From Streptomyces nojiriensis (lineage in GTDB: Bacteria; Actinomycetota; Actinomycetes; Streptomycetales; Streptomycetaceae), in the NCBI RefSeq assembly GCF_017639205.1, contig NZ_CP071139.1, positions 7,997,501 to 8,061,500 on the forward strand: a stretch of 64,000 nucleotides of DNA. The letters run 5' to 3'. The notes under the pieces were generated by a model. That model was not told the origin of the DNA. It saw only the letters and a program-made list of their open reading frames with translations, and did not search any database. Positions 1 to 15,035 of the stretch are shown here, in pieces. Within the stretch, counting starts at the first letter, position 1; each line of letters begins with the position of its first letter. Both the position numbers and the translations under genes were made by a program.

Positions 1-6604
<6,604 letters not shown>

Positions 6605-6630
6605 GGCCGGCCGGTCCGGTGACGTGAAAA

Positions 6631-6669
6631 GGGCCGGGCCCCACCCCCTCAGGGGGTGGGGCCCGGCCC
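6631..6669. terminator. Strong bidirectional terminator hairpin
   Basis: An 18-bp perfect GC stem (6631-6648 paired with 6652-6669, TCA loop) lies in the 77-bp gap between the convergent PKS and discrete acyltransferase genes. There is no long T tract, as is common in Streptomyces. It probably ends transcription from both sides. Confidence 0.85.
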
Positions 6670-6681
6670 GCGTCCGCTTCC

Positions 6682-7734
6682 TCAGGCGGTCACGGGCCCC
6701 GGGGCGGCGCGCCGGGCTCGGGTCGCCCGGGCCGCCCGGGACCGCTCCAGCGCCTGCTCCCGCTCGCGTTCGCGGGCCCGCTTCTTCGGCAGGCCCACCG
6801 GGACGACCTCGAAGTTCTGCTTGGTGACGTCCAGCCGGTGGAACAGGTTGTCGGGGCCGGTCATGTACAGCGTGCCGACACCGAGCCCCTTGAGGGACTC
6901 CACCATGGCCGGCCAGTGGATCGGCCGGTCGAAGGTGTCCAGCATCATCTCGCGCATCCCGGCGGCGTCCCGCACGACCGTGCCGTCGTGGTCGACGACC
7001 ACCGGAAGGGAGGGGTCGGCCAGTTCGTACGCGCCGAAGACCTCCTCCTCCGCCTTGCGCCGCAGCGCCGAGAAGGCCGCCGCGTGCACGGGCGGCCGCA
7101 TCGAGTACATGGAGTAGCCGCCCGCCGCGCTGATGCCGGCGTTCAGGGCGTCGAGCTCCTTCTCCCGTACGGAGAGCATGTGGAAGCCGGCGTCGAGGCG
7201 GCCGGAGAGGTCGTACCAGGCGCCCCGGTCGTCGAACTCCGCGAGGATCTCGTCCAGGCGCTCCTGCGGGGTGCGTACGAAGCAGTGGGTGACCACGTCC
7301 TCGTACGCCCCGGAGAAGTACTCCTCCTCGCAGCGGGCCAGTTCGGCGGTCAGCCGCACGACGTCGGGGAAGGAGAGCGACCCGGTGAAGGCGGCGGTCG
7401 CCTTCTGGCCGAAGCTCGGCCCCGCGCAGACGGTGGGGGAGACGCCGAGGGCGTCCACGGCCCGGTCCGCCAGCGCGATGGAGTTCACCAGGAAGGCGAT
7501 CTGGAAATCGACGGAATAGTCTTCCTCGGCGTCACGGAAACGGTCGAACACCGAATATCCGAGCGCCTCGTCGGCCTCCGCCAGCCGGGCCCGCGCATAC
7601 GGGTCCAGCATCAGGAACCTGCCGACTTCGGCAAACGACGCGGGGCCCATACCGGGGAATACGATCGCGGTCCCGGTCCGGGAATCGGAGGAGTCTGCCG
7701 CAGGAGCCGCGGCAATCGCATCGGAAAGAGTCAT
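6682..7734 (-). CDS. Discrete acyltransferase (FabD/AT fold), probable starter-unit acyl-CoA:ACP transferase
   Basis: 350 aa. FabD-like features are the N-terminal VFPGMGP (usual FPGQG) near residue 30, a nucleophile elbow GPSFG (usual GHSxG) and a PPVHAAAF motif that probably carries the catalytic His. The family moves acyl groups from CoA to carrier proteins. In marginolactone and linear-polyene clusters a discrete AT of this kind is reported to load the 4-guanidinobutanoyl starter onto the PKS loading ACP, and the ligase, monooxygenase and amidinohydrolase nearby favour that role over malonyl transfer. Changes at two conserved sites, FPGMG and GPSFG, suggest an unusual acyl substrate. The C-terminus is a basic, Arg-rich tail of about 35 residues. 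The gene converges on the PKS and lies downstream of the ABC transporter pair. A generic ACP S-malonyltransferase is the alternative. Confidence 0.85.
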   Translation of the reverse strand: MTLSDAIAAAPAADSSDSRTGTAIVFPGMGPASFAEVGRFLMLDPYARARLAEADEALGYSVFDRFRDAEEDYSVDFQIAFLVNSIALADRAVDALGVSPTVCAGPSFGQKATAAFTGSLSFPDVVRLTAELARCEEEYFSGAYEDVVTHCFVRTPQERLDEILAEFDDRGAWYDLSGRLDAGFHMLSVREKELDALNAGISAAGGYSMYSMRPPVHAAAFSALRRKAEEEVFGAYELADPSLPVVVDHDGTVVRDAAGMREMMLDTFDRPIHWPAMVESLKGLGVGTLYMTGPDNLFHRLDVTKQNFEVVPVGLPKKRAREREREQALERSRAARATRARRAAPGPVTA

Positions 7735-7803
7735 GGTCCGTGAATACCTTTGCTTCCGGGATGGTGGAGATGCTGTGGAGGGTGTGTGAGGTGGCGATGA
7801 CGA

Positions 7804-7837
7804 GAAAAAGCCCCGCACCCGGCCGGGCGCGGGTGCG
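7804..7837 (-). terminator. Intrinsic terminator of the ABC transporter operon
   Basis: An 8-bp stem (7814-7821 with 7830-7837) is followed on the minus strand by GGGCTTTTTC. It lies just after the permease stop and upstream of the discrete acyltransferase. This suggests the transferase has its own promoter or depends on read-through. Confidence 0.7.
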
Positions 7838-7880
7838 CCGGTCCGGGCACGAGGCCGGAGGGAGAAGCGGAGGAACAGGT

Positions 7881-8741
7881 TCAGTCCTGGGCCCTGCGGT
7901 GGAAGCCCTTGATGCCGATCGCGCCGAAGATCAGGATCGCCGCAGTGAGCGCCATCAGGTCCACCCACAGCGGGATCGAGCCGGGACCGCCGGGCGGCAG
8001 CAGCAGGGCGCGGATGCCCTCGCTGACGTAGGTCAGCGGGTTGAAGGCGCACAGCACCTGGAACCAGCGGATGTCCGCCAGCCCGTGCCACGGGAACTGG
8101 GTGCAGCCCGTGAACATCAGCGGGGTCAGCGTCACCGCGAAGACGATGCTGATGTGCCGCGCCGGGGCCAGGGTGCCGATGGTCAGGCCCACCGTGCTGC
8201 CGGCCAGCGCGCCCATCAGCAGCACGCCCAGGGTGGCCGGGAACCGGTCCATCGGCCAGGACACGTTGTCCAGGACCAGGAAGCCCATCGGGATCATCAG
8301 CAGCGACGCGACGATGCCGCGCAGCATGCCGAAGACCAGCTTCTCGACCGCCACCAGGGTGGTGGGGATCGGGGCCAGCAGCCGGTCCTCGATCTCCTTG
8401 CTCCAGGAGAAGTCGATGATCAGCGGCAGTGCCGTGTTCTGCAGGCTCACCAGGAAGGCGTTGAGCGCCACCACGCCGGGCAGCAGGACCGCCTGGAAGC
8501 CGCCGCCGGTGAAGCCGAGTTCACCGAGGACCTTGCCGAAGACGAACAGGATGAAGAACGGTTCCACGAGGATCTGGGCGAGGAAGGTGCCCAGTTCGCG
8601 GCCGGTGACGAAGATGTCCCGCCACAGGATGAAGAAGAACGTACGGGTCACCGAGCGGACGCCGGCCGGAGCGGGCTTCAGCTCCTGCGGGAAGTCGGCG
8701 ACCGGGTCGGGTGCGATGGCGGGTGCGGTGGCGGTGCTCAT
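7881..8741 (-). CDS. ABC-2 type transporter permease (DrrB-like)
   Basis: 286 aa with a cytoplasmic N-terminus and about six hydrophobic segments, the ABC-2/DrrB layout. The motif CAFNPLTYVSEGIRALL near the C-terminus is typical of drug-export permeases of this family. Its ATG overlaps the TGA of the ATPase gene (ATGA), so the two are translationally coupled and form one exporter. Given its position inside the PKS cluster it probably exports the macrolide and gives self-resistance. The exported substrate is inferred from context only. Confidence 0.93.
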   Translation of the reverse strand: MSTATAPAIAPDPVADFPQELKPAPAGVRSVTRTFFFILWRDIFVTGRELGTFLAQILVEPFFILFVFGKVLGELGFTGGGFQAVLLPGVVALNAFLVSLQNTALPLIIDFSWSKEIEDRLLAPIPTTLVAVEKLVFGMLRGIVASLLMIPMGFLVLDNVSWPMDRFPATLGVLLMGALAGSTVGLTIGTLAPARHISIVFAVTLTPLMFTGCTQFPWHGLADIRWFQVLCAFNPLTYVSEGIRALLLPPGGPGSIPLWVDLMALTAAILIFGAIGIKGFHRRAQD

Positions 8742-9793
8742 CTCAGCTCCCGGCCGGTCAGCGCGATGAAGACGTCCTCCAGTGTCGCGGTGCCCACTTT
8801 GATGTCCTTGATGTCGCAGTTCGCCGCCGTCAGGGTGGTGATGGCGGCCGGAAGCACCGCACCGGACGGCGCGTCGCTGTAGAGGCGCAGCCGTACGGGC
8901 GCGTCCGCGGCCGGGTCCCCGGCGTCCGGCGCCGTGCCGTCCGCGGAGTCGCCCGAGTCGCCCGGGCCTTCCGGGCGGCCGGGCTCGATCCGTTCGACCC
9001 GAGTCACCGCCTCGATCTTCTCCAGCAGGCGGATGACCTCCACCGCGCCGGATTCCGCCGGCCGCACGGTGAGGGTCAGGGCGGTGCCGCTCAGGCTCTG
9101 CATGAGCGCCTGCGGCGTGTCCAGGGCGAGCAGCCGCCCGTGGTCCACGATCCCGACGCGGTCGCAGAGCCGGGCGGCCTCGTCCATGTCGTGGGTGGTG
9201 AGCACGGTGGTCACACCGCGCCCGCTCAGCTCGGCCACCCGCTCGTGGATGAACAGGCGTGCCTGGGGGTCGAGTCCGGTGGCCGGCTCGTCCAGGAAGA
9301 GGACGTCGGGCCGGTGCATCAGGGCCCGCGCGATCATCACGCGCTGGGCCTGGCCGCCGGAGAGCTGGTCGCCGCGGTCCTTGCCGCGGTCGCCGAGCCC
9401 CACCCACTCCAGGCACTCGTCGGCGAGCCGGCGGCGTTCGGTACGGCCCATGCCGTGGTAGCCGGCATGGAAGGTCAGGTTCTGCCGCAGGGTGAGCGAC
9501 TGGTCGAGGTTGTTGCGCTGAGGGACGACGGCGAAGGCCCGGCGGGCCTGCGCGGGGTGGGCCACGACGTCCACGCCCTGTACGAAGGCGCGCCCCGCGG
9601 TGGGGGCCACGCGGGTGGTGAGGATGCCGATGGTTGTTGTCTTGCCGGCTCCGTTGGGCCCCAGGAAGCCGAACACCTCACCCCGTCGGACCGAGAAACT
9701 CAAGCCGTCCACCGCCGGACGGTCACGGTCCCGGTACTTCTTGACCAGTCCATCGACCACGACAGCGGAATCCACGAGTCTTTCAGATTTCAT
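8738..9793 (-). CDS. ABC transporter ATP-binding protein (DrrA-like)
   Basis: 351 aa. Walker A is GPNGAGKTT, the signature LSGGQAQR and Walker B VLFLDEPATGLD. The C-terminal region has the DrrA-type extension, with an acidic Gly/Pro/Asp-rich linker at about residues 255-290. It powers the downstream permease (4-bp overlap). The start at 9793 gives the usual family N-terminus. The gene diverges from the nucleotidyltransferase gene across a 306-bp control region. Confidence 0.95.
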   Translation of the reverse strand: MKSERLVDSAVVVDGLVKKYRDRDRPAVDGLSFSVRRGEVFGFLGPNGAGKTTTIGILTTRVAPTAGRAFVQGVDVVAHPAQARRAFAVVPQRNNLDQSLTLRQNLTFHAGYHGMGRTERRRLADECLEWVGLGDRGKDRGDQLSGGQAQRVMIARALMHRPDVLFLDEPATGLDPQARLFIHERVAELSGRGVTTVLTTHDMDEAARLCDRVGIVDHGRLLALDTPQALMQSLSGTALTLTVRPAESGAVEVIRLLEKIEAVTRVERIEPGRPEGPGDSGDSADGTAPDAGDPAADAPVRLRLYSDAPSGAVLPAAITTLTAANCDIKDIKVGTATLEDVFIALTGRELR

Positions 9794-9963
9794 TTATGCC
9801 TGCGAATCAAGTGGGACGCGGCAACGGCAGTCCGGCGGGTCCGCGCGGGGAATATCGCGTGACCGGCCGCGCGTCGGGCGCCGACCGAATGGGACGCGGA
9901 AATGATGTGCTTGCGCCATGTCTAACACACCGGTCTGCACCGTGGTCCACCCGGCCCCGGGTC

Positions 9964-10040
9964 TAGGGGGAGGCGGGAAAGGCTTAGGGGGGAATAGGGG
10001 TGATCACGCATTGCGGTCCCGGCGAATATTCTCATAGCAT
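9964..10040 (+). promoter_or_regulatory. Putative LAL-activator boxes and promoter in the divergent 9794-10099 region
   Basis: Three direct copies of TAGGGG start at 9964, 9985 and 9995, spaced 21 and 10 bp, close to whole helical turns. The last copy (TAGGGGT, 9995-10001) is followed after exactly 33 nt by TAGCAT (10035-10040), an actinobacterial -10-like hexamer that would drive the gene at 10100. The same box recurs at three other promoters of the cluster. No gene was seen in 9794-10099. Binding by the cluster's LAL regulator is inferred. Confidence 0.5.
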
Positions 10041-10099
10041 CGTCGGGTGATTGCGCCGGATCAGCTCCGCCCGCCTCACCACTTGCACGAGGAGACCCC

Positions 10100-10672
10100 G
10101 TGAAAGCACTCGTCCTGTCGGGGGGATCCGGCACCCGGCTGCGCCCCCCGCCCGCCCCTTCCGCCGAGCGGTTCCACCACTCGGCGGACAAGCCCGCCCT
10201 CTTCCACGCCATCGAGGGCGTCGCCGACGCGGGCATCACCGATGTCGGCATCGTCCTCGGTGACACCGCCGACGAGGTCCGCGCGGCCGTGGGCGACGGC
10301 GCCCGCTTCGGCGTGAGCGTCACCTACCTCCCGCAGCACCGGCCGCCGGGCCTGGCCCATGCCGTGCGCACCGCGCGGCACTGGCTCGGTGACGACGACT
10401 TCGTGACGTACCCGGGCGACGCCCTGGTCCCCGGCGGGATCGGCGAGCAGCTGGAGGAGTTCCGCAGCCGCCGCCCGGCGGCCCAGGCCGTGCCCGGCCG
10501 GGCCGGGGTGTACTTCTTCACGGACGCCGTGCACCGGGCCGTCGAGGCCGTCCAGCCCTCCGCCCGCGGCGAGCTGGAGATCACCGACGTCCTGCGGTGG
10601 CTGGCCGGCCAGGGCCTGGAGGTCGTCTCCGGCACCGCCGACGGCCACGACGAGGCGCAGTTCCGTTCATGA
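10100..10672 (+). CDS. Shortened RfbA-like nucleotidyltransferase
   Basis: 190 aa. The N-terminus has the nucleotidyltransferase signature LSGGSGTRLRP, and GRAGVYFFTDAVHRAV plus GELEITDVLRWL match the later part of glucose-1-phosphate thymidylyltransferases. Full-length family members have about 290-355 aa. Here the segment between the TYPGDALV region and GVYFFT is almost gone, which removes most of the sugar-binding core, and the C-terminus is cut. The usual Lys-Pro-containing start of the fold (SAKQLVPVANKP in relatives) is degraded to SAERFHHSADKP. It is probably a non-functional relic or a repurposed binding protein. The ATG has a GAGGAG RBS (from 10089). The type II thioesterase gene follows about 80 bp downstream. 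Confidence 0.75.
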   Translation: MKALVLSGGSGTRLRPPPAPSAERFHHSADKPALFHAIEGVADAGITDVGIVLGDTADEVRAAVGDGARFGVSVTYLPQHRPPGLAHAVRTARHWLGDDDFVTYPGDALVPGGIGEQLEEFRSRRPAAQAVPGRAGVYFFTDAVHRAVEAVQPSARGELEITDVLRWLAGQGLEVVSGTADGHDEAQFRS

Positions 10673-10752
10673 AGGCCCTCCACTCAGGAGGAGCCGGCCG
10701 CGCGCCCGACCCGCGAGTCAGAGGCGCCACCCGAGGCGGAGTTCCAGGGAGC

Positions 10753-11397
10753 ATGACCCATGCGTACGGCCGGCCCCCCGCCGGGGAGACCACCCCCGAC
10801 GAGGTCGGCCTGATCCAGATCCGGCAGCCCGCGCTCCCGAGCAGCTACCGCATGATCTGCTTCCCGAGTTCACGCAACTCCCCGCTCTGCTACCTCGCCA
10901 TGGCCGAGCTGTTGCTGCCCACCGTGGAACTGCTCATCGTGCAGTACCCCTTCCTGTCGGCGGAGGAGGAACTCGATCCGGCGGCATGCGAGTTGCTGGC
11001 CGACAAGGTCTTCGAGGCGGTACGGGGCTGGACCGACCGCCCGTTCGCCCTCTTCGGGCACCGGATGGGCGCCGAACTGGCCTACGCGGTGGGATGCAGG
11101 CTGGAGCGGGAGACGTACGGCGCCCCGCTGACCCTGTTCGTCTCCGGGCGGACGGCACCCGGACACCGCGGCAGCCTCGGCCCGCCCGCCCTCAGCTGCC
11201 GGGTCGTCGCGCTGACCGCCCAGCACGACCGGCGCGCCGCGCCGGAGGGCGTCCGCGGCTGGCGGCGGTGCACGTCCGGCAGCTTCGACCTGGAGGTGTT
11301 CCCCGGCGCCCAGGGGTATCTGAAGTCGCACCGCCGGGAGGTGGTCAACATCGTCCACGACCAGCTGATCTCGCTCGGTGAACCGGACCCCGACTGA
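10753..11397 (+). CDS. Type II thioesterase-like protein lacking catalytic residues
   Basis: 214 aa with the alpha/beta-hydrolase layout of PKS editing thioesterases (RMICFPSS start, FALFGH elbow, FDLEVFPGAQGYL end). In active TEIIs the elbow reads GHSMG and the end reads GGHFYL. Here these are GHRMG (catalytic Ser to Arg) and GAQGYL (catalytic His to Gln). Two triad members are therefore missing, so hydrolysis of stalled acyl chains is unlikely. It could be a pseudoenzyme that binds carrier proteins, or a decaying gene. The start is the ATG preceded by AGGGAG; an open frame further upstream lacks a good RBS. Confidence 0.85.
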   Translation: MTHAYGRPPAGETTPDEVGLIQIRQPALPSSYRMICFPSSRNSPLCYLAMAELLLPTVELLIVQYPFLSAEEELDPAACELLADKVFEAVRGWTDRPFALFGHRMGAELAYAVGCRLERETYGAPLTLFVSGRTAPGHRGSLGPPALSCRVVALTAQHDRRAAPEGVRGWRRCTSGSFDLEVFPGAQGYLKSHRREVVNIVHDQLISLGEPDPD

Positions 11398-11405
11398 GGG
11401 GCCCC

Positions 11406-11451
11406 CAGGGGTCGTTCAGGGGTACCCGCCCTCCGGACCGCTGCCTAGCGT
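11406..11451 (+). promoter_or_regulatory. Putative LAL boxes and promoter of the acyl-CoA ligase gene
   Basis: Two direct copies of CAGGGGT (11406-11412 and 11417-11423, 11 bp apart) precede a TAGCGT -10-like hexamer (11446-11451). The first copy is exactly 33 nt and the second 22 nt upstream of it. The layout matches the divergent region near 10 kb and the monooxygenase promoter. This would give a leader of about 180 nt before the ligase start. Confidence 0.5.
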
Positions 11452-11637
11452 GCGGGGGTGGAGACCCGTGTCCGAGGCGGCCCCACCGCACGAATCCAAC
11501 GGGGCGGCACCGGCCCAATCCCCATCCCTTGTGAAGCTCGCGATTCCCGCGATCCACCCCTGAACGGGCCCCGAACCACCGCCGGCCCGGCGCACCGCAC
11601 GCCGCCCGGCCGTGTCACGGCCCAGAGGAAGGACATT

Positions 11638-13059
11638 GTGCGACCGATGACCGCGAAGATATTTTCAGCCGACTCGGTACGGCCCGTCGACCAGTTCGAA
11701 CAGGACGCCCTCCGGGTGGCCGAGGCGATCCGCGAACGCGGCGTCGGCCTCGGCGACCGGGTCATGCTCAAGGCCGGCAACTCGGCCAGCTACGTGTGCG
11801 TCCTGTACGCGCTCATGCACGTCGGCGCCTCGATCGTCCTCGTCGACCAGCAGGAACACGCGGAGGAGACCCGCCGGATCGCCCTGCGCACCGGCGTCAA
11901 GGTCACCTTCGTCGACGACGAGACCCCCATCTACCCCGACGCCGACCCCATCCACCTCTACGAGCTCATGGTCGCCGTCGCGGACCACGAGCCCACCGCC
12001 GCGGCCCTGTCCTTCGACGTCTGGGGCGAGCTTCCCGACGGCCTCATCATGTGGACCTCCGGCTCCACCGGATCCCCCAAGGGCGTGGTGAAGTCCGGTG
12101 GCTCGTTCCTGCGCAACCTCCAGCGCAACGCCGACCAGGTCGGGCACCGGGCCGACGACGTCCTGATGCCGCTGCTGCCGTTCGCCCACCAGTACGGCCT
12201 GTCGATGGTGCTCATCGCCTGGCTCACCCGCTGCTCCCTGGTGATCGCCCCCTACCGCCGTCTCGACCGCGCCCTGCGCATGGCACGCGACGCCGGGGTC
12301 ACGGTCATCGACGCGACCCCGTCCAGCTACCGCAGCATCCTCAGCCTGGTCACCCGCAAGGCCGCGCTGCGCGCCCACCTCGCCGACACCCGCATGTTCT
12401 GCGTCGGCGCCGCTCCCCTGGACGCGCCGCTGGTGGACCAGTACGTGGCCGAGTTCGGGCTGCCGCTGCTCGACAGCTACGGCTCCACGGAGCTCGGCAA
12501 CGTCTCCTTCGCCACCCTCGACAACCCGGTCGCCTGCGGCCGCGCCATGGAGGGCATCCGGCTGCGCATCGTCGACGAGGACGGCCGCGAGCTGCCTGCG
12601 GGGGAGACGGGCGAGATCCAGGTCGACACCCCCGACGCCCTCGAAGGGCAGGTGTCCGACGACGGCACCATCGTGCCGGCCCACGCAACCGGCTGGCAGG
12701 CCACCGGCGACCTCGGCCACCTCGACGCCGACGGCAACCTGCACGTCCTGGGTCGGAAGTTCGCCGTGCACCGCATGGGCTACACGCTCTACCCCGAGCT
12801 CATCGAGCGGAAGGTGGCCGCCCAGGGCTGCCCCACCCGGATCGTGCCCCTGCCCGACGAACTGCGCGGCTCGCAGCTGGTCTTCTTCGTCGAGGACGAG
12901 GAGATGCGGGACTCCGCCCACTGGCGGGAGCGGCTGTGCGCCCTGCTGCCCGCCTTCGAACAGCCCAACAAGGTCGTGGTGCTGGAGCAGTTCCCGCTCA
13001 ACCGCAACGGCAAGCCCGACAAGAAGGCGCTGACGGCGCTCGCCGCCGACCAGGCCTGA
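11638..13059 (+). CDS. Acyl-CoA ligase (ANL superfamily), probable 4-guanidinobutanoate:CoA ligase
   Basis: 473 aa, on the short side for the family because the N-terminal subdomain is compact. The core motifs are MWTSGSTGSPKG (ATP loop), SYGSTE, TGDLGHLDADGNL (hinge) and the C-terminal NRNGKPDKKAL with the catalytic Lys. The enzyme adenylates a carboxylic acid and passes it to CoA. In marginolactone pathways the partner substrate is 4-guanidinobutanoate made from arginine, and the neighbouring FAD monooxygenase supports this. The GTG at 11638 is chosen because GAGGAAGGA ends 4 nt upstream; an ATG nine bases later has poorer spacing. The gene converges on the monooxygenase gene. The substrate is inferred, not read from the sequence. 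Confidence 0.88.
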   Translation: MRPMTAKIFSADSVRPVDQFEQDALRVAEAIRERGVGLGDRVMLKAGNSASYVCVLYALMHVGASIVLVDQQEHAEETRRIALRTGVKVTFVDDETPIYPDADPIHLYELMVAVADHEPTAAALSFDVWGELPDGLIMWTSGSTGSPKGVVKSGGSFLRNLQRNADQVGHRADDVLMPLLPFAHQYGLSMVLIAWLTRCSLVIAPYRRLDRALRMARDAGVTVIDATPSSYRSILSLVTRKAALRAHLADTRMFCVGAAPLDAPLVDQYVAEFGLPLLDSYGSTELGNVSFATLDNPVACGRAMEGIRLRIVDEDGRELPAGETGEIQVDTPDALEGQVSDDGTIVPAHATGWQATGDLGHLDADGNLHVLGRKFAVHRMGYTLYPELIERKVAAQGCPTRIVPLPDELRGSQLVFFVEDEEMRDSAHWRERLCALLPAFEQPNKVVVLEQFPLNRNGKPDKKALTALAADQA

Positions 13060-13081
13060 CCGGCCGTCCCGACGGCACGGT

Positions 13082-13115
13082 GAAGGCGCCCCCGCCCTGC
13101 GGCGGGGGCGCCTTC
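13082..13115. terminator. Bidirectional terminator hairpin
   Basis: A 15-bp perfect stem (13082-13096 with 13101-13115, CTGC loop) lies in the gap between the convergent ligase and monooxygenase genes. Confidence 0.85.
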
Positions 13116-13156
13116 GCGCGTCATGCGCGTCATGCGCGCCGTGACGGTCGTGACCG

Positions 13157-14818
13157 TCAGTCGTCGTAGGGCAGTTCGACCGGCGCCAGCTCCTCGAAGA
13201 GGTCACCGGGGCCGGGATTGTCCGGGTGGGTCGCCCCGCCCAGGTGGTCCAGTACGCCCCACACCGCGTTCAGGGCCGTCGTGACGGCGCCCTCCGCGAA
13301 ACCGGCGGTCCACGACACGTCGTCGCCGCACAGGAAGAAGCCCCGCTGCGCCTGCGGCTGCCCGCGCTGCATGAACTGCGTGAACAGCCTGCGCTGGTAG
13401 CGGTACTGGCCCGGCAGGTTCGACTTGAACGCGCCCATGAAGTGCGGCTCGGTCTCCCAGGTGATGGTCAGCGGCTCACCGATCACGTGCGAGCGGATGT
13501 CCAGCCCCGGATAGATGTCCGCGAGCTTCCCCAGCAGGACGTCCAGCCGCTCCTGCGCGCTGAGCGTCGCCATCTTCAGGGAGTCGTCGTTCCACGTGTA
13601 CGACAGGCACATCACGCCCGGGCGGTCCGGGCCGTCGTCGAACAGGTAGACGCCGCGCGGCATCCGGTCGGTGAGCGTCATGCTCATCACCGGCAGCCCG
13701 GTGTCCGGATCGACGTCACGCCAGAAGGGTCGGTCCGTCAGCACGAACAGCTTGGACGAGCCCATGTAGTGGGTCCGCTCCACCGCCGTCCACAGCGGCG
13801 CGCTCAGCAGCTCCGGATCGGTCTCCACGCGGTTCAGCAGCGTCCACACGTGCGGCGTGTAGACCACGGCGGCGAACCGGTCCCGCCGCCCGTCGGCGTC
13901 GGTGACGGTGAACTCCGCCCCGTCGCGCCGCACGGAGCGGACCCCGGGCCGGGCGGCCCCGCCGTGCAGGGAGGCCAGCGAGGTACCCGCCGGCCAGTGC
14001 GCGCAGTCCCCCGGCCGGTGTTCCCACAGGCCGCGCGGCACCTGCTGGGAGCCGCCGAGGATGGCCACCTGGTGGTCGTCGGCCTCCGTGTAGACGACGC
14101 GCAGGATCTCCAGCAGCGAGTTGGGGAAATCGGTGTCCCAGCCGCCGGTGCCGAAACCCACCTGCCCGAAGATCTCCCGGTGCCGGAAGGACCGGAACGC
14201 CGCACTGGTGGCGAGGAACCCGTAGAAGGACTGGTCGTCGAACTCCCGGACCAGCCGGTTCCAGACGTGCTTGAGCGTCTCCACGTCACGCCGCCGGACG
14301 GCGTCGCGCATCGTGGACAGCTCCGCCCGCTCCTGGAGCGCCTTCTCCCAGGCCGCGGCCACCTCCTGGTAGACGTCGGGCAGCTGGTCCGCGGCGCGGG
14401 CGGTGTGGCGTACGCCGCCCAGGTCGATGACGGTGCTCGGGGTGTGCTCCGCCAGCGGGTTGGGGAAGGGGGCGGTACGCAGCCCCAGCAGGTCGATGTA
14501 GTGGAACAGCGCGCGGGCCGACACCGGGAAGCGCATCGCGCCCATCTCCGCCACACAGCCGGGCTGGCCCGGGAACGGCACCGAGCGCATCCGGCCGCCC
14601 AGCTGGTCCGCCTCGTATACGACCGGGCGCAGGCCCAGCCGCATCAGCTCGTGGGCGGCGGTCAGTCCGGCCATCCCGCCGCCCACCACGGCCACGGGCG
14701 TGCCGGCGCGCCCGGGCGGCAGGGAGCCCAGGCCCGCCGGGTGGCGCAGCCAGCCGTCGTAGGAGAAGGGGAAGTCCGGCACGAGCATGGTGGTCGGGGC
14801 CGGGCTTGCTGATGTCAT
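13157..14818 (-). CDS. FAD-dependent amino-acid 2-monooxygenase/amine oxidase, probable arginine monooxygenase
   Basis: 553 aa. The dinucleotide-binding motif is VAVVGGGMAGLTAAHEL near residue 43, followed by the GGRM motif of flavin amine oxidases, and the C-terminal FAD contact FLCGDDVSWTAGFAEGAV is present. Length and N-terminal extension fit the tryptophan/lysine/arginine 2-monooxygenase branch, which converts the amino acid to the amide one carbon shorter. Next to an acyl-CoA ligase, a discrete AT and an amidinohydrolase, the expected reaction is L-arginine to 4-guanidinobutanamide. The amidase that would hydrolyse the amide is not in this window. Lysine cannot be excluded as substrate. 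The gene has its own LAL-type promoter upstream. Confidence 0.9.
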   Translation of the reverse strand: MTSASPAPTTMLVPDFPFSYDGWLRHPAGLGSLPPGRAGTPVAVVGGGMAGLTAAHELMRLGLRPVVYEADQLGGRMRSVPFPGQPGCVAEMGAMRFPVSARALFHYIDLLGLRTAPFPNPLAEHTPSTVIDLGGVRHTARAADQLPDVYQEVAAAWEKALQERAELSTMRDAVRRRDVETLKHVWNRLVREFDDQSFYGFLATSAAFRSFRHREIFGQVGFGTGGWDTDFPNSLLEILRVVYTEADDHQVAILGGSQQVPRGLWEHRPGDCAHWPAGTSLASLHGGAARPGVRSVRRDGAEFTVTDADGRRDRFAAVVYTPHVWTLLNRVETDPELLSAPLWTAVERTHYMGSSKLFVLTDRPFWRDVDPDTGLPVMSMTLTDRMPRGVYLFDDGPDRPGVMCLSYTWNDDSLKMATLSAQERLDVLLGKLADIYPGLDIRSHVIGEPLTITWETEPHFMGAFKSNLPGQYRYQRRLFTQFMQRGQPQAQRGFFLCGDDVSWTAGFAEGAVTTALNAVWGVLDHLGGATHPDNPGPGDLFEELAPVELPYDD

Positions 14819-14967
14819 CTGGAGTACCTCTCGGGCCGGTTCGACATCGCTTCCAGGGGAACCGGAGACGAGCCGGGCGCGGCCGGCGACGCGGCGACGC
14901 AGCGGGCCCGGAGGGCGGGGAGAGCCACGCGCCCTGGTACGCCGTGCACAGTCGGTCCGGTCCTCGC

Positions 14968-15013
14968 ACGCTACGCAGCGGCGCCGGAACCGGACAACCC
15001 CTACCGACCCGGG
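14968..15013 (-). promoter_or_regulatory. Putative LAL box and promoter of the monooxygenase gene
   Basis: On the minus strand TAGGGGT (15003-14997) lies 23 nt upstream of TAGCGT (14973-14968), the same -10-like hexamer as at the ligase promoter. A degenerate copy CCCGGGT (15013-15007) ends exactly 33 nt before it. This repeats the geometry of the ligase promoter and would serve the monooxygenase gene, about 150 nt downstream. Confidence 0.45.
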
Positions 15014-15035
15014 TGACCCACCCCGCCCCCCCGCC

